A stretch of 9,281 nucleotides of DNA from an uncultured Gemmatimonadota bacterium (GTDB lineage Bacteria; Gemmatimonadota; Gemmatimonadetes; Gemmatimonadales; GWC2-71-9). Shown piece by piece: positions 1 to 6,351 of this stretch. The stretch lies in NCBI GenBank assembly GCA_946479825.1, contig CAMLHU010000066.1, positions 1 to 9,281 on the forward strand. The letters run 5' to 3'. Both the position numbers and the translations under genes were made by a program. The notes under the pieces are model-generated. The model was not told where the DNA came from and did no database searches. It saw nothing but the letters and a program-made list of their open reading frames with translations. The number at the start of each line of letters is the position of its first letter. Position 1 is the stretch's first letter.

Positions 1-28
1 GGGGGCCGCCTCCGCCTGGCCCGCTCAC
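1..28 (-). CDS. Possible first codons of the gene after fdhF (partial)
   Basis: A GTG at 26-28 (minus strand) opens a frame of nine codons that runs off the left edge (M-S-G-P-G-G-G-G-P). A GAGGGG sequence six bases upstream of the GTG could act as a Shine-Dalgarno. The spacing to the fdhF stop is about 20 bases, which would suit a second gene of the same operon. In many bacteria fdhD or molybdenum-cofactor genes follow formate dehydrogenase, but nothing in nine codons identifies this one. It may equally be noncoding sequence. Confidence 0.2.
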
Positions 29-49
29 CGCCCACCCCTCGCCGCCCTT

Positions 50-2977
50 TCATCCCTTCTCCACCCGGACCGCCGCGACCTTGAACTCGGCGATCTTGGC
101 GTAGGGGTCGAGCTTGGGGTTGGTGAGGAGGTTGGCGGCGGCCTCGCGGAAATGCATCGGGATGAACACCTGGCCGTGCGCCTGGCGCTCGCTCACCCGG
201 GCCGCGATCAGCACGCTGCCGCGCCGGGAGGTGACCCGCAGCGTCTCGCCGTCGGCGACGCCGAGGCGCCGGGCGTCGACCGGGTGGATCTCCGCGACCG
301 GCAGCGGCTCGCGGGAGTCGAGCCCGGTGGATCGCCGGGTCATCGTGCCGGTGTGCCAGTGGTACATCTGGCGCCCGGTGTTGAGGACGAAGGGGAATTC
401 GTCGTCGGGGAGCTCGCCCGGCGGCAGGTACTCCACCGGCACGAACCGGCCGCGGCCGTCGGGCGTCGGGAAGCGCTCCCCGAACAGGAACGGCGTCCCC
501 GCCGCGTCGGCGGACGGCACCGGATACTGGAGCGCGCCCTCGCGTTCGAGCCGGGCGTACGACACGCCGCGCCAGTTCGGCGTCACCCGCGCGATCTCGT
601 CCATCACCTCGCCGGCGTCCGCGAACCGGGTCGGCAGGCCGAGCCGCTCCGAGAGCTCGACCAGGATGTCGAGGTCGCGCCGGGCCTGGCCCGGGGGCGG
701 CACGGCCGGGCGCATCAGCTGGATGTGCCGGTCGGTGTTGGCGGTGGTGCCGAGCTTCTCGGCGAACGAGCTCCCCGGGAGCACGACGTCGGCCCACCGC
801 GCGGTCTCGGTCAGGAAGAGGTCCTGCACCGCGAGGAACTCGAGCCGCCGGACCCACTCCTCGGCGGCCGCGACGTTCGGGTCGGACAGGACCGGGTTCT
901 CGCCCATCACGTAGAGGCCGCGCACGGGGCTCCCGTCGTGCACGATCTCGGTGACCATCATCCCGGTCTCGAGGGAGAGGGCCTCGGGCGGGAGCCCCCA
1001 CGCGGCCGCGTACTCGGCGCGGTTGGCCGGGTCCGTCACCGGGCGGTAGTCGGTGTAGGCGAACGGGATCGCCCCCACGTCGCTCGCGCCCTGGACGTTG
1101 TTCTGCCCGCGGATCGGCATCATCGCCGCGCCCCACCGGCCCACCATCCCGCAGGCGAGCATCAGGTTGAGCAGGCTCGCGACGATGTCGGTGCCGGTCG
1201 AGTGCTGGGTGAGCCCCATCGCCCAGAGCGTCGAGGTGTTGGGGCCCCGCGCGTAGACCTCCGCGGCCTCGGCGATCCGAGCCGCCGGGATGCCGGTGAT
1301 CTTCTCCGCGCGGTCGAGGGTGTACGGCGCCACGGCCTGGCGCACCGCGTCGAAGTCCCGGGTGCGCGCGGCGATGAAGTCCCGCGCCTCGAGCCCCTGC
1401 TCGAGGATGTGGTGCAGCATCGCGTTGAAGAGCGCGACGTCCGTCCCCGGGAGCATCTGGAGGTGGATGTCCGCGCGCGCCGCGAGTTCGGTCCGGCGCA
1501 CGTCGGCGACGATGAGCTTCGCCCCCCGCGCCACCGCCCGCTTGATCAGCGCGCCGAACACGGGGTGGCTCTCGGTGGTGTTGGCGCCGGCGATGAAGAT
1601 GACGTCGCAGGCCTCTTCGATCTCGCGCATCGAGCCGGAGGCGGCCGAGGTGCTGAGCGCCCGGCTCATCGCCGCCACCGAGGTCGAGTGGCAGAGCCGG
1701 GTGCAGTGGTCCACGTTGTTGGTGCCGAGTGCGCCGCGGACCATGCGCATGAAGAGGTAGTTCTCCTCGTTGCTGCACTTGGCCGAGGAGAACCCCGCGA
1801 GCGCCCCGGGTCCGTGCGCCTGCTTGAGCCGGAGCAGCTCCTGCGCCGTGAGGCTCAGGGCCTCCTCCCACGTCGCCTCGCGGAACGGGGCGTACCAGTC
1901 GGCCGGCGTGGCCACCCGGTCCCGGACGTCCTCGCCGTCCACGAGCGGGAGGCCGGTCTGGCGCGCCTTCCCGACGCTGCGGCGGGGCGGTCGCTCCTTC
2001 CGGCGTCCCCCCTCCTCCGCCACGGTGCGCCACGGCCCCTCGCGCCGCCGCGGCGACTCGCCGGTCCAGCGCCAGCGGCCGTCGGGCCCCCGCGCCCAGC
2101 CCCGGCGGATGAGCGGCACGGTGAGCCGGTCGCGGTGCTGCGCGAAGTCGTAACCGAACCGCCCCTTCACGCAGGTCGAGCCCTGGTTCGGCGTGCGCTC
2201 CTCGATCCAGGGGCTGGTCACCCGTACCACCTGTTCGTCCTTCACCTCGAGGTCCACCTGGCAGCCGACCCCGCAGTAGGGGCAGACCGAGCGCACCACC
2301 CGGTCCGGGGAGCGGACCGCGTCGGCCCCGAACCGCTCCCGCGGCAGCGCCTCGAAGATCGCGCCGGTCGGGCAGACCCGCACGCACTCGCCGCACCAGG
2401 TGCAGCCGGCGTGGTCGGCGTCGCCGTCGCCGCCCACGATGATGTGCGCGTGGCCCCCGCGCTCCGCCACGTCGAGCACGCCCACTTCCTGGATGTCCTC
2501 GCAGGCGCGGACGCAGCGCGTGCAGAGGATGCAGGTGGACATGTCGTGGCGGATCATCACGTCGCCCGGGCGCTCGTCGCCGGTGCGGAGCGGCAGCTCG
2601 CGCGCGGGTCGGACCGGCACGTCGTACTCGACCACGTACTGCTCGAACTCGTTCCGCGGATGGGCCCGGCCCCCATTCCCCAGGTGGTCACCCGGATAGC
2701 GCTCGAGGAGGAGGCCCAGCACCCCGCGGCGGTTGTGCACGGCGGCGTCGGAGTGGGTCTCGACCGCCATTCGGTCCTCTGCCTTCGTGCCGCATGCGGG
2801 CAGCAGCTTGGGCTGTCCCGCGACCGACACAAGGCAGATCCGGCAGTTGGCGACGTTGGGAAGCTTGGGGTACCAGCAGAGGGTCGGGATCGAAATGCCG
2901 GCACGGCGGGCCACGTCGAGGATGGTCTGCCCCGGTTCGAAGGGGTGGGGCGTACCGTTCAGCGTGATGGTGGGCAT
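50..2977 (-). CDS. fdhF: Formate dehydrogenase alpha subunit, NuoG-type, Cys-containing
   Basis: Molybdenum/tungsten bis-MGD formate dehydrogenase catalytic subunit, expected to oxidise formate to CO2 and pass electrons through a chain of Fe-S clusters. It has 975 residues and no Tat or Sec signal, so it is cytosolic. Domains in order: a [2Fe-2S] ferredoxin domain with Cys34, Cys45, Cys48 and Cys62; a two-cluster [4Fe-4S] module with Cys149/152/155/159 and Cys192/195/198/202; the cofactor-proximal cluster CPYCGVGC (Cys232/235/239) plus Cys269 in STCVKG; the molybdopterin oxidoreductase core to about residue 780; and a C-terminal dinucleotide-binding domain at about 860-970. The catalytic residue is Cys429 in HCTRLCHST (codon TGC), in the place of selenocysteine of E. 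coli FdhF, followed by His430. RGQNNVQG (623-630) holds the conserved active-site Arg. Two oddities: the His-Cys cluster motif usual between the ferredoxin and 4Fe-4S domains is missing, and an Arg-rich insertion of about 75 residues sits at 292-366. No beta or gamma subunit gene is visible. ATG at 2975-2977 fits the ferredoxin fold, though no clear Shine-Dalgarno precedes it. The symbol fdhA would be equally acceptable. Confidence 0.93.
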   Translation of the reverse strand: MPTITLNGTPHPFEPGQTILDVARRAGISIPTLCWYPKLPNVANCRICLVSVAGQPKLLPACGTKAEDRMAVETHSDAAVHNRRGVLGLLLERYPGDHLGNGGRAHPRNEFEQYVVEYDVPVRPARELPLRTGDERPGDVMIRHDMSTCILCTRCVRACEDIQEVGVLDVAERGGHAHIIVGGDGDADHAGCTWCGECVRVCPTGAIFEALPRERFGADAVRSPDRVVRSVCPYCGVGCQVDLEVKDEQVVRVTSPWIEERTPNQGSTCVKGRFGYDFAQHRDRLTVPLIRRGWARGPDGRWRWTGESPRRREGPWRTVAEEGGRRKERPPRRSVGKARQTGLPLVDGEDVRDRVATPADWYAPFREATWEEALSLTAQELLRLKQAHGPGALAGFSSAKCSNEENYLFMRMVRGALGTNNVDHCTRLCHSTSVAAMSRALSTSAASGSMREIEEACDVIFIAGANTTESHPVFGALIKRAVARGAKLIVADVRRTELAARADIHLQMLPGTDVALFNAMLHHILEQGLEARDFIAARTRDFDAVRQAVAPYTLDRAEKITGIPAARIAEAAEVYARGPNTSTLWAMGLTQHSTGTDIVASLLNLMLACGMVGRWGAAMMPIRGQNNVQGASDVGAIPFAYTDYRPVTDPANRAEYAAAWGLPPEALSLETGMMVTEIVHDGSPVRGLYVMGENPVLSDPNVAAAEEWVRRLEFLAVQDLFLTETARWADVVLPGSSFAEKLGTTANTDRHIQLMRPAVPPPGQARRDLDILVELSERLGLPTRFADAGEVMDEIARVTPNWRGVSYARLEREGALQYPVPSADAAGTPFLFGERFPTPDGRGRFVPVEYLPPGELPDDEFPFVLNTGRQMYHWHTGTMTRRSTGLDSREPLPVAEIHPVDARRLGVADGETLRVTSRRGSVLIAARVSERQAHGQVFIPMHFREAAANLLTNPKLDPYAKIAEFKVAAVRVEKG

Positions 2978-3007
2978 CGGACGACCGGCCGGGGAGGGGA
3001 GTGTCGG

Positions 3008-3036
3008 AGTCTAGGACCCGGCCGAGGGCAGGGCAA
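3008..3036 (-). promoter_or_regulatory. Candidate sigma70-type promoter of fdhF
   Basis: On the minus strand a TTGCCC box (3031-3036) is followed after exactly 17 bases by TAGACT (3008-3013), matching four of six consensus positions in each box. The predicted transcript would begin near 3001, leaving a leader of about 24 bases with no evident ribosome binding site. The site lies between the upstream terminator hairpin and the fdhF start, where a promoter is expected. The call rests on consensus matching only; the housekeeping promoter consensus of this organism is unknown to me. Confidence 0.4.
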
Positions 3037-3050
3037 GGCCCCGAAACACG

Positions 3051-3079
3051 ACGCCCCCGGGTTCAGGACCCGGGGGCGT
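3051..3079 (-). terminator. Strong hairpin terminator after the small gene
   Basis: A perfect 12-bp inverted repeat (ACGCCCCCGGGT / ACCCGGGGGCGT) closes a 5-base loop (3063-3067). It starts about 20 bases beyond the stop codon of the small minus-strand gene. On that strand the stem is followed by CGTGTTTCGG, so the U-run is short. This is typical of intrinsic terminators in very GC-rich genomes but weaker than the classical form. On the plus strand no T-run follows. It would insulate fdhF from transcription coming from upstream. Confidence 0.7.
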
Positions 3080-3100
3080 GCATCGGAACAGGCGCTGGGA

Positions 3101-3268
3101 TCAGGCCGCGTGATCCACCGGCATATGCTGATGCCAGTGGTCGGTCGCGTCGTCCTCGTCGGCGGCCCACATGTACGCCCAGATCGCGGCCGGCTGACGC
3201 CGCTCACCGCCATCGTGGATGATGATGCCGATCGGCTCCTGCTCTTCGGTCAGCGCGATGCTGTTCAT
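3101..3268 (-). CDS. Small acidic, His-rich protein of unknown function (55 aa)
   Basis: I do not recognise this protein. The frame is open from an ATG at 3314-3316 (71 residues), but the internal ATG at 3266-3268 is preferred: it has GAGGG seven bases upstream, and the extra 16 residues overlap a hairpin that looks like untranslated leader. The 55-residue product starts MNSIALTEEQ, has a hydrophobic IGIIIH stretch (residues 13-18) and ends in an acidic tail with DEDD at 37-40 and four histidines at 44, 46, 48 and 53. There is no signal peptide or membrane segment. The tail could bind a metal, which would fit its place between a metal exporter unit and a molybdo-iron-sulfur enzyme, but this is only inference. 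A strong hairpin terminator follows the stop and a Shine-Dalgarno precedes the start, so I take it to be a real gene. No convincing promoter is seen in the 92 bases upstream. Confidence 0.6.
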   Translation of the reverse strand: MNSIALTEEQEPIGIIIHDGGERRQPAAIWAYMWAADEDDATDHWHQHMPVDHAA

Positions 3269-3275
3269 GGTGGTG

Positions 3276-3280
3276 CCCTC
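3276..3280 (-). promoter_or_regulatory. Shine-Dalgarno deciding the start of the 55-aa gene
   Basis: GAGGG on the minus strand lies seven bases upstream of the ATG at 3266-3268. It supports this start over the in-frame ATG 48 bases further upstream, which has no comparable purine run in front of it. Confidence 0.5.
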
Positions 3281-3281
3281 G

Positions 3282-3306
3282 ATACTGGGGTCGTTGCCCC
3301 TCGTAT
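3282..3306 (-). promoter_or_regulatory. Interrupted hairpin in the leader of the small gene
   Basis: On the minus strand ATAC pairs with GTAT and GGGG with CCCC around a 6-base loop (3291-3296), with a small asymmetric internal loop (GA opposite A). The 3' arm ends one base before the CGAGGG that contains the Shine-Dalgarno. The structure could affect ribosome access or mark the 5' end of the transcript. It does not match a riboswitch class that I can name. If the longer start at 3316 were used, this stretch would be coding instead. Confidence 0.35.
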
Positions 3307-3360
3307 GTGCAGGCACCGTGCCGTCAGGCCAGAACCGCTAAAGCCTTACACGACAATCTC

Positions 3361-4221
3361 TTAGTCGCGAGAATCGAGCAGACTGTGTTGAATTGACTCG
3401 TTCGCGTCGTAGTCATTGTGACACGCAGGGGGGAAGAGGACCAGCCCCTCCTGCTCGGCGGCGAGCGCCATCGGGCGCCACGAGGGATAGTGCTCGCCGA
3501 GCGTGCTGGTCCGCGCCGGATGGCCGAGGAGGGCGTGGGCGCCGACGTCGCCGAGTCGCGCCTGCAGCGCCTGGATCAACGTGGCCTGCTCGTCCGCCCG
3601 GAGGGACGCGAGGTCGCCGGCGTCGATCACGACCAGGTGCACGGTCTGGTCGGACGGCGGGAGCCACGGCCGTCCAAGCTGTACCACGAACGCCTCGAAG
3701 AGGCTGGCCAGCGATTCCTCTGCCATCCGCCGCTCCAGCCGCTCGACGATCGGGAGCGACCCGGCGAGGAAGACGACCTCGGCGTCGTGCGCGGCCAGGA
3801 GCGGGGCCAGCGGTTCGGTGGCGGCCCCGACCAGCACGGCGCGGTCCCCGGGCTCGATCCGGGGGAGGAGGGCCGCCACCGGGTGCTCGTCGCTCACCCC
3901 CCAGTAGGTGGGTCCGCGCTGGGCGGCGCGTAGCTTTCCGTAGCGCTGTTTCCAGGTCTTGAACGACGGCAGCCGGAGCCGCTTGCTGATGAGGCGGTCG
4001 ACGCAGTCGAGCATCATCACTTCGGTGAGGAAGAGCTGGCCCTCGAGGCTCGCCGTCTGGTCGGCGACGGCCTGGCCGGCCAGCTGCATCAGCTCCTCGC
4101 GCGAGATCGAGTTCTTATAGGCCTCGATCCGGTGCACCAGGAATTCCTGGTACAGCTGCTGGGGCGAGGCGGCCGCCCGGCGGCGCCCGCGTCGGCGGGC
4201 GAGCTGCGCGTCGGTCAGCAT
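3361..4221 (-). CDS. Unknown protein with degenerate methyltransferase-like C-terminal fold
   Basis: A 286-residue protein that I cannot assign to a named family. Residues 1-20 are basic (MLTDAQLARRRGRRR). Residues 21-105 look all-helical and include a conserved-looking stretch around RLRLPSFKTWKQRY (81-94) followed by GPTYWG. Residues 121-235 have an alternating beta/alpha pattern like a class I SAM-dependent methyltransferase: strand-loop RAVLVGAATEPLAPLLA, then EVVFLAGS, then VHLVVIDAGDLASL. The glycine-rich SAM loop is degenerate (VGAATE rather than GxGxG), and the acidic residue expected after strand 2 is absent. It may therefore be a pseudo-enzyme or simply another Rossmann protein. The ATG at 4219-4221 overlaps the end of the upstream transporter gene by 7 bases in another frame, which implies translational coupling. 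The frame stays open to 4677, but that part is antiparallel in composition, Arg/Gly/Pro-rich, and only a shadow of the transporter gene. It is soluble, with no signal peptide. Confidence 0.8.
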   Translation of the reverse strand: MLTDAQLARRRGRRRAAASPQQLYQEFLVHRIEAYKNSISREELMQLAGQAVADQTASLEGQLFLTEVMMLDCVDRLISKRLRLPSFKTWKQRYGKLRAAQRGPTYWGVSDEHPVAALLPRIEPGDRAVLVGAATEPLAPLLAAHDAEVVFLAGSLPIVERLERRMAEESLASLFEAFVVQLGRPWLPPSDQTVHLVVIDAGDLASLRADEQATLIQALQARLGDVGAHALLGHPARTSTLGEHYPSWRPMALAAEQEGLVLFPPACHNDYDANESIQHSLLDSRD

Positions 4222-5090
4222 GGCTCGACGTGCACCACGACCTCGTGGAAGCCGAGGTCCCGGCGGAGGGCGTCCTCGACGGCGTCGGTCACCTCGTGCG
4301 CGGCCGCGACGGACACGTCGCCGGGCACGGCGATGGTCAGCTCCGCGAACCGTTCGTGGCCGGTGCCGCGCGAGCGCACGGCGTAGGCGCGCCGCACCCC
4401 GTCCACCTGCTCGGCCCGCGCGGCGATCTCCTGGGAGTCGAGCGCCGCCTGGTCCATCAGGGTCGGCATCGCGTGCATCACGACCTTCCACCCGGTGCGC
4501 GCGACCATCGCCGCGACGAAGAGGGCCAGGGCCGGGTCGGCCCAGGTGTACCCCGCGCGCGTGAGCAGCAGTCCGCCCAGCACCGCCACCGTGACGAACA
4601 CGTCGCTCTGGGTGTGCTCGGCGTCGGCGAGCAGGAGGTCGCTCTGCAGCGCCCGCCCGCGGCGGCGCTCGAACCACGCCACCCAGACGTTGACCACCAG
4701 GGTGAGCACGAGAAGCCCGAGCACCACCGGGTCCACCGTGAGCGCGTGCCCGCCCTGGAGCAGGTGCACCAGCGCTCCGCGGACCAGCTCGAAGATCGAG
4801 ACGGAGAGGAAGACGACGACGACCAGCGCCCCCAGGGTCTCGAACTTCGCGTGACCGTAGGGATGGTCGGCGTCGGGGCCGCGGGCGGCGAGGCGGATGA
4901 TGAGAAGTCCGAGGACGTTGTTGATGGCGTCCACCGACGACTGGACGGCGTCGCCGAGGACGGACAGCGACCCGGTGAGGTACCCGGCGACGGCCTTGAT
5001 CGCCACCACGGCGAGGTTGGCCACGAGGAGGGCGGTGAGCACGCGACGGATCGCGCGCTCCCGGGCCTGAGCGGGGGTGTCCGGGGGCAT
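4215..5090 (-). CDS. Cation diffusion facilitator family metal exporter
   Basis: A 291-residue inner-membrane divalent-metal/proton antiporter of the CDF (FieF/ZitB/CzcD) family, of usual length. Six hydrophobic segments at about 17-38, 42-68, 84-108, 119-140, 164-178 and 183-205 are followed by a cytoplasmic C-terminal domain (206-291) of the kind that dimerises. Family marks include GSLSVLGDAVQSSVD in TM2, DHPYGHAKFE at 75-84 after TM2, and HTQSD (His159, Asp163) in TM5. The usual transport site pairs H/D-xxx-D of TM2 with H/D-xxx-D of TM5. Here TM2 carries Gln50-xxx-Asp54, so the first ligand is unusual and the metal (Zn, Co, Cd, Fe, Mn) cannot be predicted. The last 7 bases overlap the next gene, which is probably coupled. 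A 70-bp gap separates it from rlmI and holds a perfect TTGACA (5122-5127 on the minus strand) but no convincing -10 box. No clear Shine-Dalgarno precedes the ATG at 5088-5090. Confidence 0.92.
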   Translation of the reverse strand: MPPDTPAQARERAIRRVLTALLVANLAVVAIKAVAGYLTGSLSVLGDAVQSSVDAINNVLGLLIIRLAARGPDADHPYGHAKFETLGALVVVVFLSVSIFELVRGALVHLLQGGHALTVDPVVLGLLVLTLVVNVWVAWFERRRGRALQSDLLLADAEHTQSDVFVTVAVLGGLLLTRAGYTWADPALALFVAAMVARTGWKVVMHAMPTLMDQAALDSQEIAARAEQVDGVRRAYAVRSRGTGHERFAELTIAVPGDVSVAAAHEVTDAVEDALRRDLGFHEVVVHVEPC

Positions 5091-5160
5091 CCTGCTAAAA
5101 GTCGGGAGGGACCCCCGCGACTGTCAATGACGACAAGGGGTTAGCCGCCCCGCCCGGGGG

Positions 5161-6336
5161 TCACTCCGCGACCAGGACCGCCCCCTTGAGGTAGCCGGTC
5201 TCGGGGATGGTCACCACCTCCGGATGGTCCACCCCCTGGCCGAGCACCCGGTCGAGCCGGAGTCGCCGGCCGCTGTCGGCGGCGGCGTCCGCCAGCATCT
5301 CAAGGAAGAGCGGAAGCCGGACGTGGAACGAACAGCTCGCCGTCACGAGCACGCCGCCGGGACGGAGCAGGCGCATGGCGCGGAGGTTGAGCTCGTGGTA
5401 GCCGCGCAGCGCCCCTGTGACGGCGCTCTTCGACTTGGCGAAGGCCGGCGGGTCCACCACCACCGTGTCGAACCGGCGCCGTGCCCGCTCGAACTCGCGC
5501 AGGACCAGGAAGGCGTCGCCTTCCCGCCACGTGATGTTCCGGAACCCGTTGAGCTCGGCGTTCTCGGCGCCGCGCGCCAGTGCCTCGGCGCTCGCGTCCA
5601 CCGCGGTGACCTGGGCGGCCCGACCGGCCAGGTGCAGCGCGAACGAGCCGTGATAGCTGAAGCAGTCGAGCGCCTCGCCCCCGGGGAGCGTGAGCGCGGC
5701 GGCGATGATCCGGTTGGGGCGCTGGTCCAGGAACGCCCCGGTCTTCTGGCCGGTCCACGGCGCGGCCAGGAAGCGCACCGTGCCCTCGCGCACCTCGACC
5801 GTCTGCGGCACCGAGCCGTGCGCGAGCACGACCTCTTCGGTGAGGCCCTCGTGCCGCCGCACGGCGGCGTCGTTCCGGAGCAGGACGCCCTCGACGCCGA
5901 GCGCCTCGACCACCGCGGCGACGATGTCGGCGCGCATCGTCTCGAGCCCGGCCGAGAGGAGCTGTACCACCGCCCAGCGGTCGTACCGGTCCACGATGAG
6001 CGACGGCAGGCCGTCCCCTTCGCCGTGCACCGCGCGCCACGCCGTCGCGTCGATCGCGCCGCGCCGGGCCGCGGCGGCGCGCAGGCGTTCGATCCACCAC
6101 GCCCGGTCCACCGGCGCGCGCTCGGACGAGAGCAGCCGCAGCCGGATCTCCGACCGGGGCGAGTAGAGCGCCTGGCCCAGGAACTTGCCGCGCCGGTCTT
6201 CGACCGGGACCACCCCGGGGGCGTCGCCCGGCTCGCGGATCACGTCGCTGCGGTAGATCCACGGATGCCCCGCCGCCCAACGGGCCGCTCCCTTGGCGTT
6301 CACCACGGCGGCTTCGCCGGTCAGGCGCGCGTGCAT
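5161..6336 (-). CDS. rlmI: RlmI-type 23S rRNA cytosine-5 methyltransferase
   Basis: Class I SAM-dependent RNA methyltransferase of the RlmI/YccW family (COG1092 type). In E. coli it makes m5C1962 in 23S rRNA. Its 391 residues match the E. coli length (396). The N-terminal part (about 1-75, with HPWIYRSD at 24-31) is PUA-like. The middle holds the family signature GQKTGAFLDQR (196-206). The SAM-binding loop is LDCFSYHGSFALHLAG (223-238), with Asp247 in AVDAS. Motif IV is DPPAFAKSK (295-303), and motif VI TASCSFH carries the likely nucleophile Cys335. The start ATG at 6334-6336 has a GAAAGG six bases upstream, partly inside the start region of divergent thiE. A TAGATT (6361-6366, minus) might be its -10 box, without a matching -35. 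Which exact base it modifies is inferred from the family; related RlmK/RlmL C-terminal domains are similar, but the length and PUA domain favour RlmI. Confidence 0.9.
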   Translation of the reverse strand: MHARLTGEAAVVNAKGAARWAAGHPWIYRSDVIREPGDAPGVVPVEDRRGKFLGQALYSPRSEIRLRLLSSERAPVDRAWWIERLRAAAARRGAIDATAWRAVHGEGDGLPSLIVDRYDRWAVVQLLSAGLETMRADIVAAVVEALGVEGVLLRNDAAVRRHEGLTEEVVLAHGSVPQTVEVREGTVRFLAAPWTGQKTGAFLDQRPNRIIAAALTLPGGEALDCFSYHGSFALHLAGRAAQVTAVDASAEALARGAENAELNGFRNITWREGDAFLVLREFERARRRFDTVVVDPPAFAKSKSAVTGALRGYHELNLRAMRLLRPGGVLVTASCSFHVRLPLFLEMLADAAADSGRRLRLDRVLGQGVDHPEVVTIPETGYLKGAVLVAE

Positions 6337-6351
6337 TGGATACCTTTCGGC

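Noticed and set aside
1691..1693. Possible selenocysteine site in the formate dehydrogenase
   Set aside because: The catalytic codon is TGC (Cys429), and the gene has no internal TGA, so no recoding is needed.
152..3364. A plus-strand open frame of 1070 codons antisense to the whole formate dehydrogenase gene
   Set aside because: Stop-free antisense frames are common at this GC content. The product is Arg/His/Val/Gly-rich with no domain or motif, while the minus strand shows an intact, motif-complete enzyme.
3389..3420. Plus-strand TTGACT with a TAGTCA about 17 bp away, resembling a promoter
   Set aside because: It lies inside the 3' end of a minus-strand coding region, and no plausible plus-strand gene follows.
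4222..4677. N-terminal extension of the unknown gene (3361-4221) to a 438-residue protein
   Set aside because: The added residues are Arg/Gly/Pro/Ala-rich shadow translation of the CDF gene, which is real in the overlapping frame. The Met at 4219-4221 gives a normal overlapping start.
5138..5160. Terminator between rlmI and the CDF gene (CCCCCGGGCGGGG on the minus strand)
   Set aside because: Only a 4-bp stem can form, and no T-run follows. It is more likely GC-rich background.
5224..6351. Upstream extension of the thiE frame by about 370 codons
   Set aside because: It is antisense to rlmI and of shadow composition. ThiE homology begins at the ATG at 6352, and the resulting length fits the family.
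6337..6351. TPP riboswitch in front of thiE
   Set aside because: Only 15 bp separate the start from the divergent rlmI gene, and no THI-box-like sequence is visible around it.
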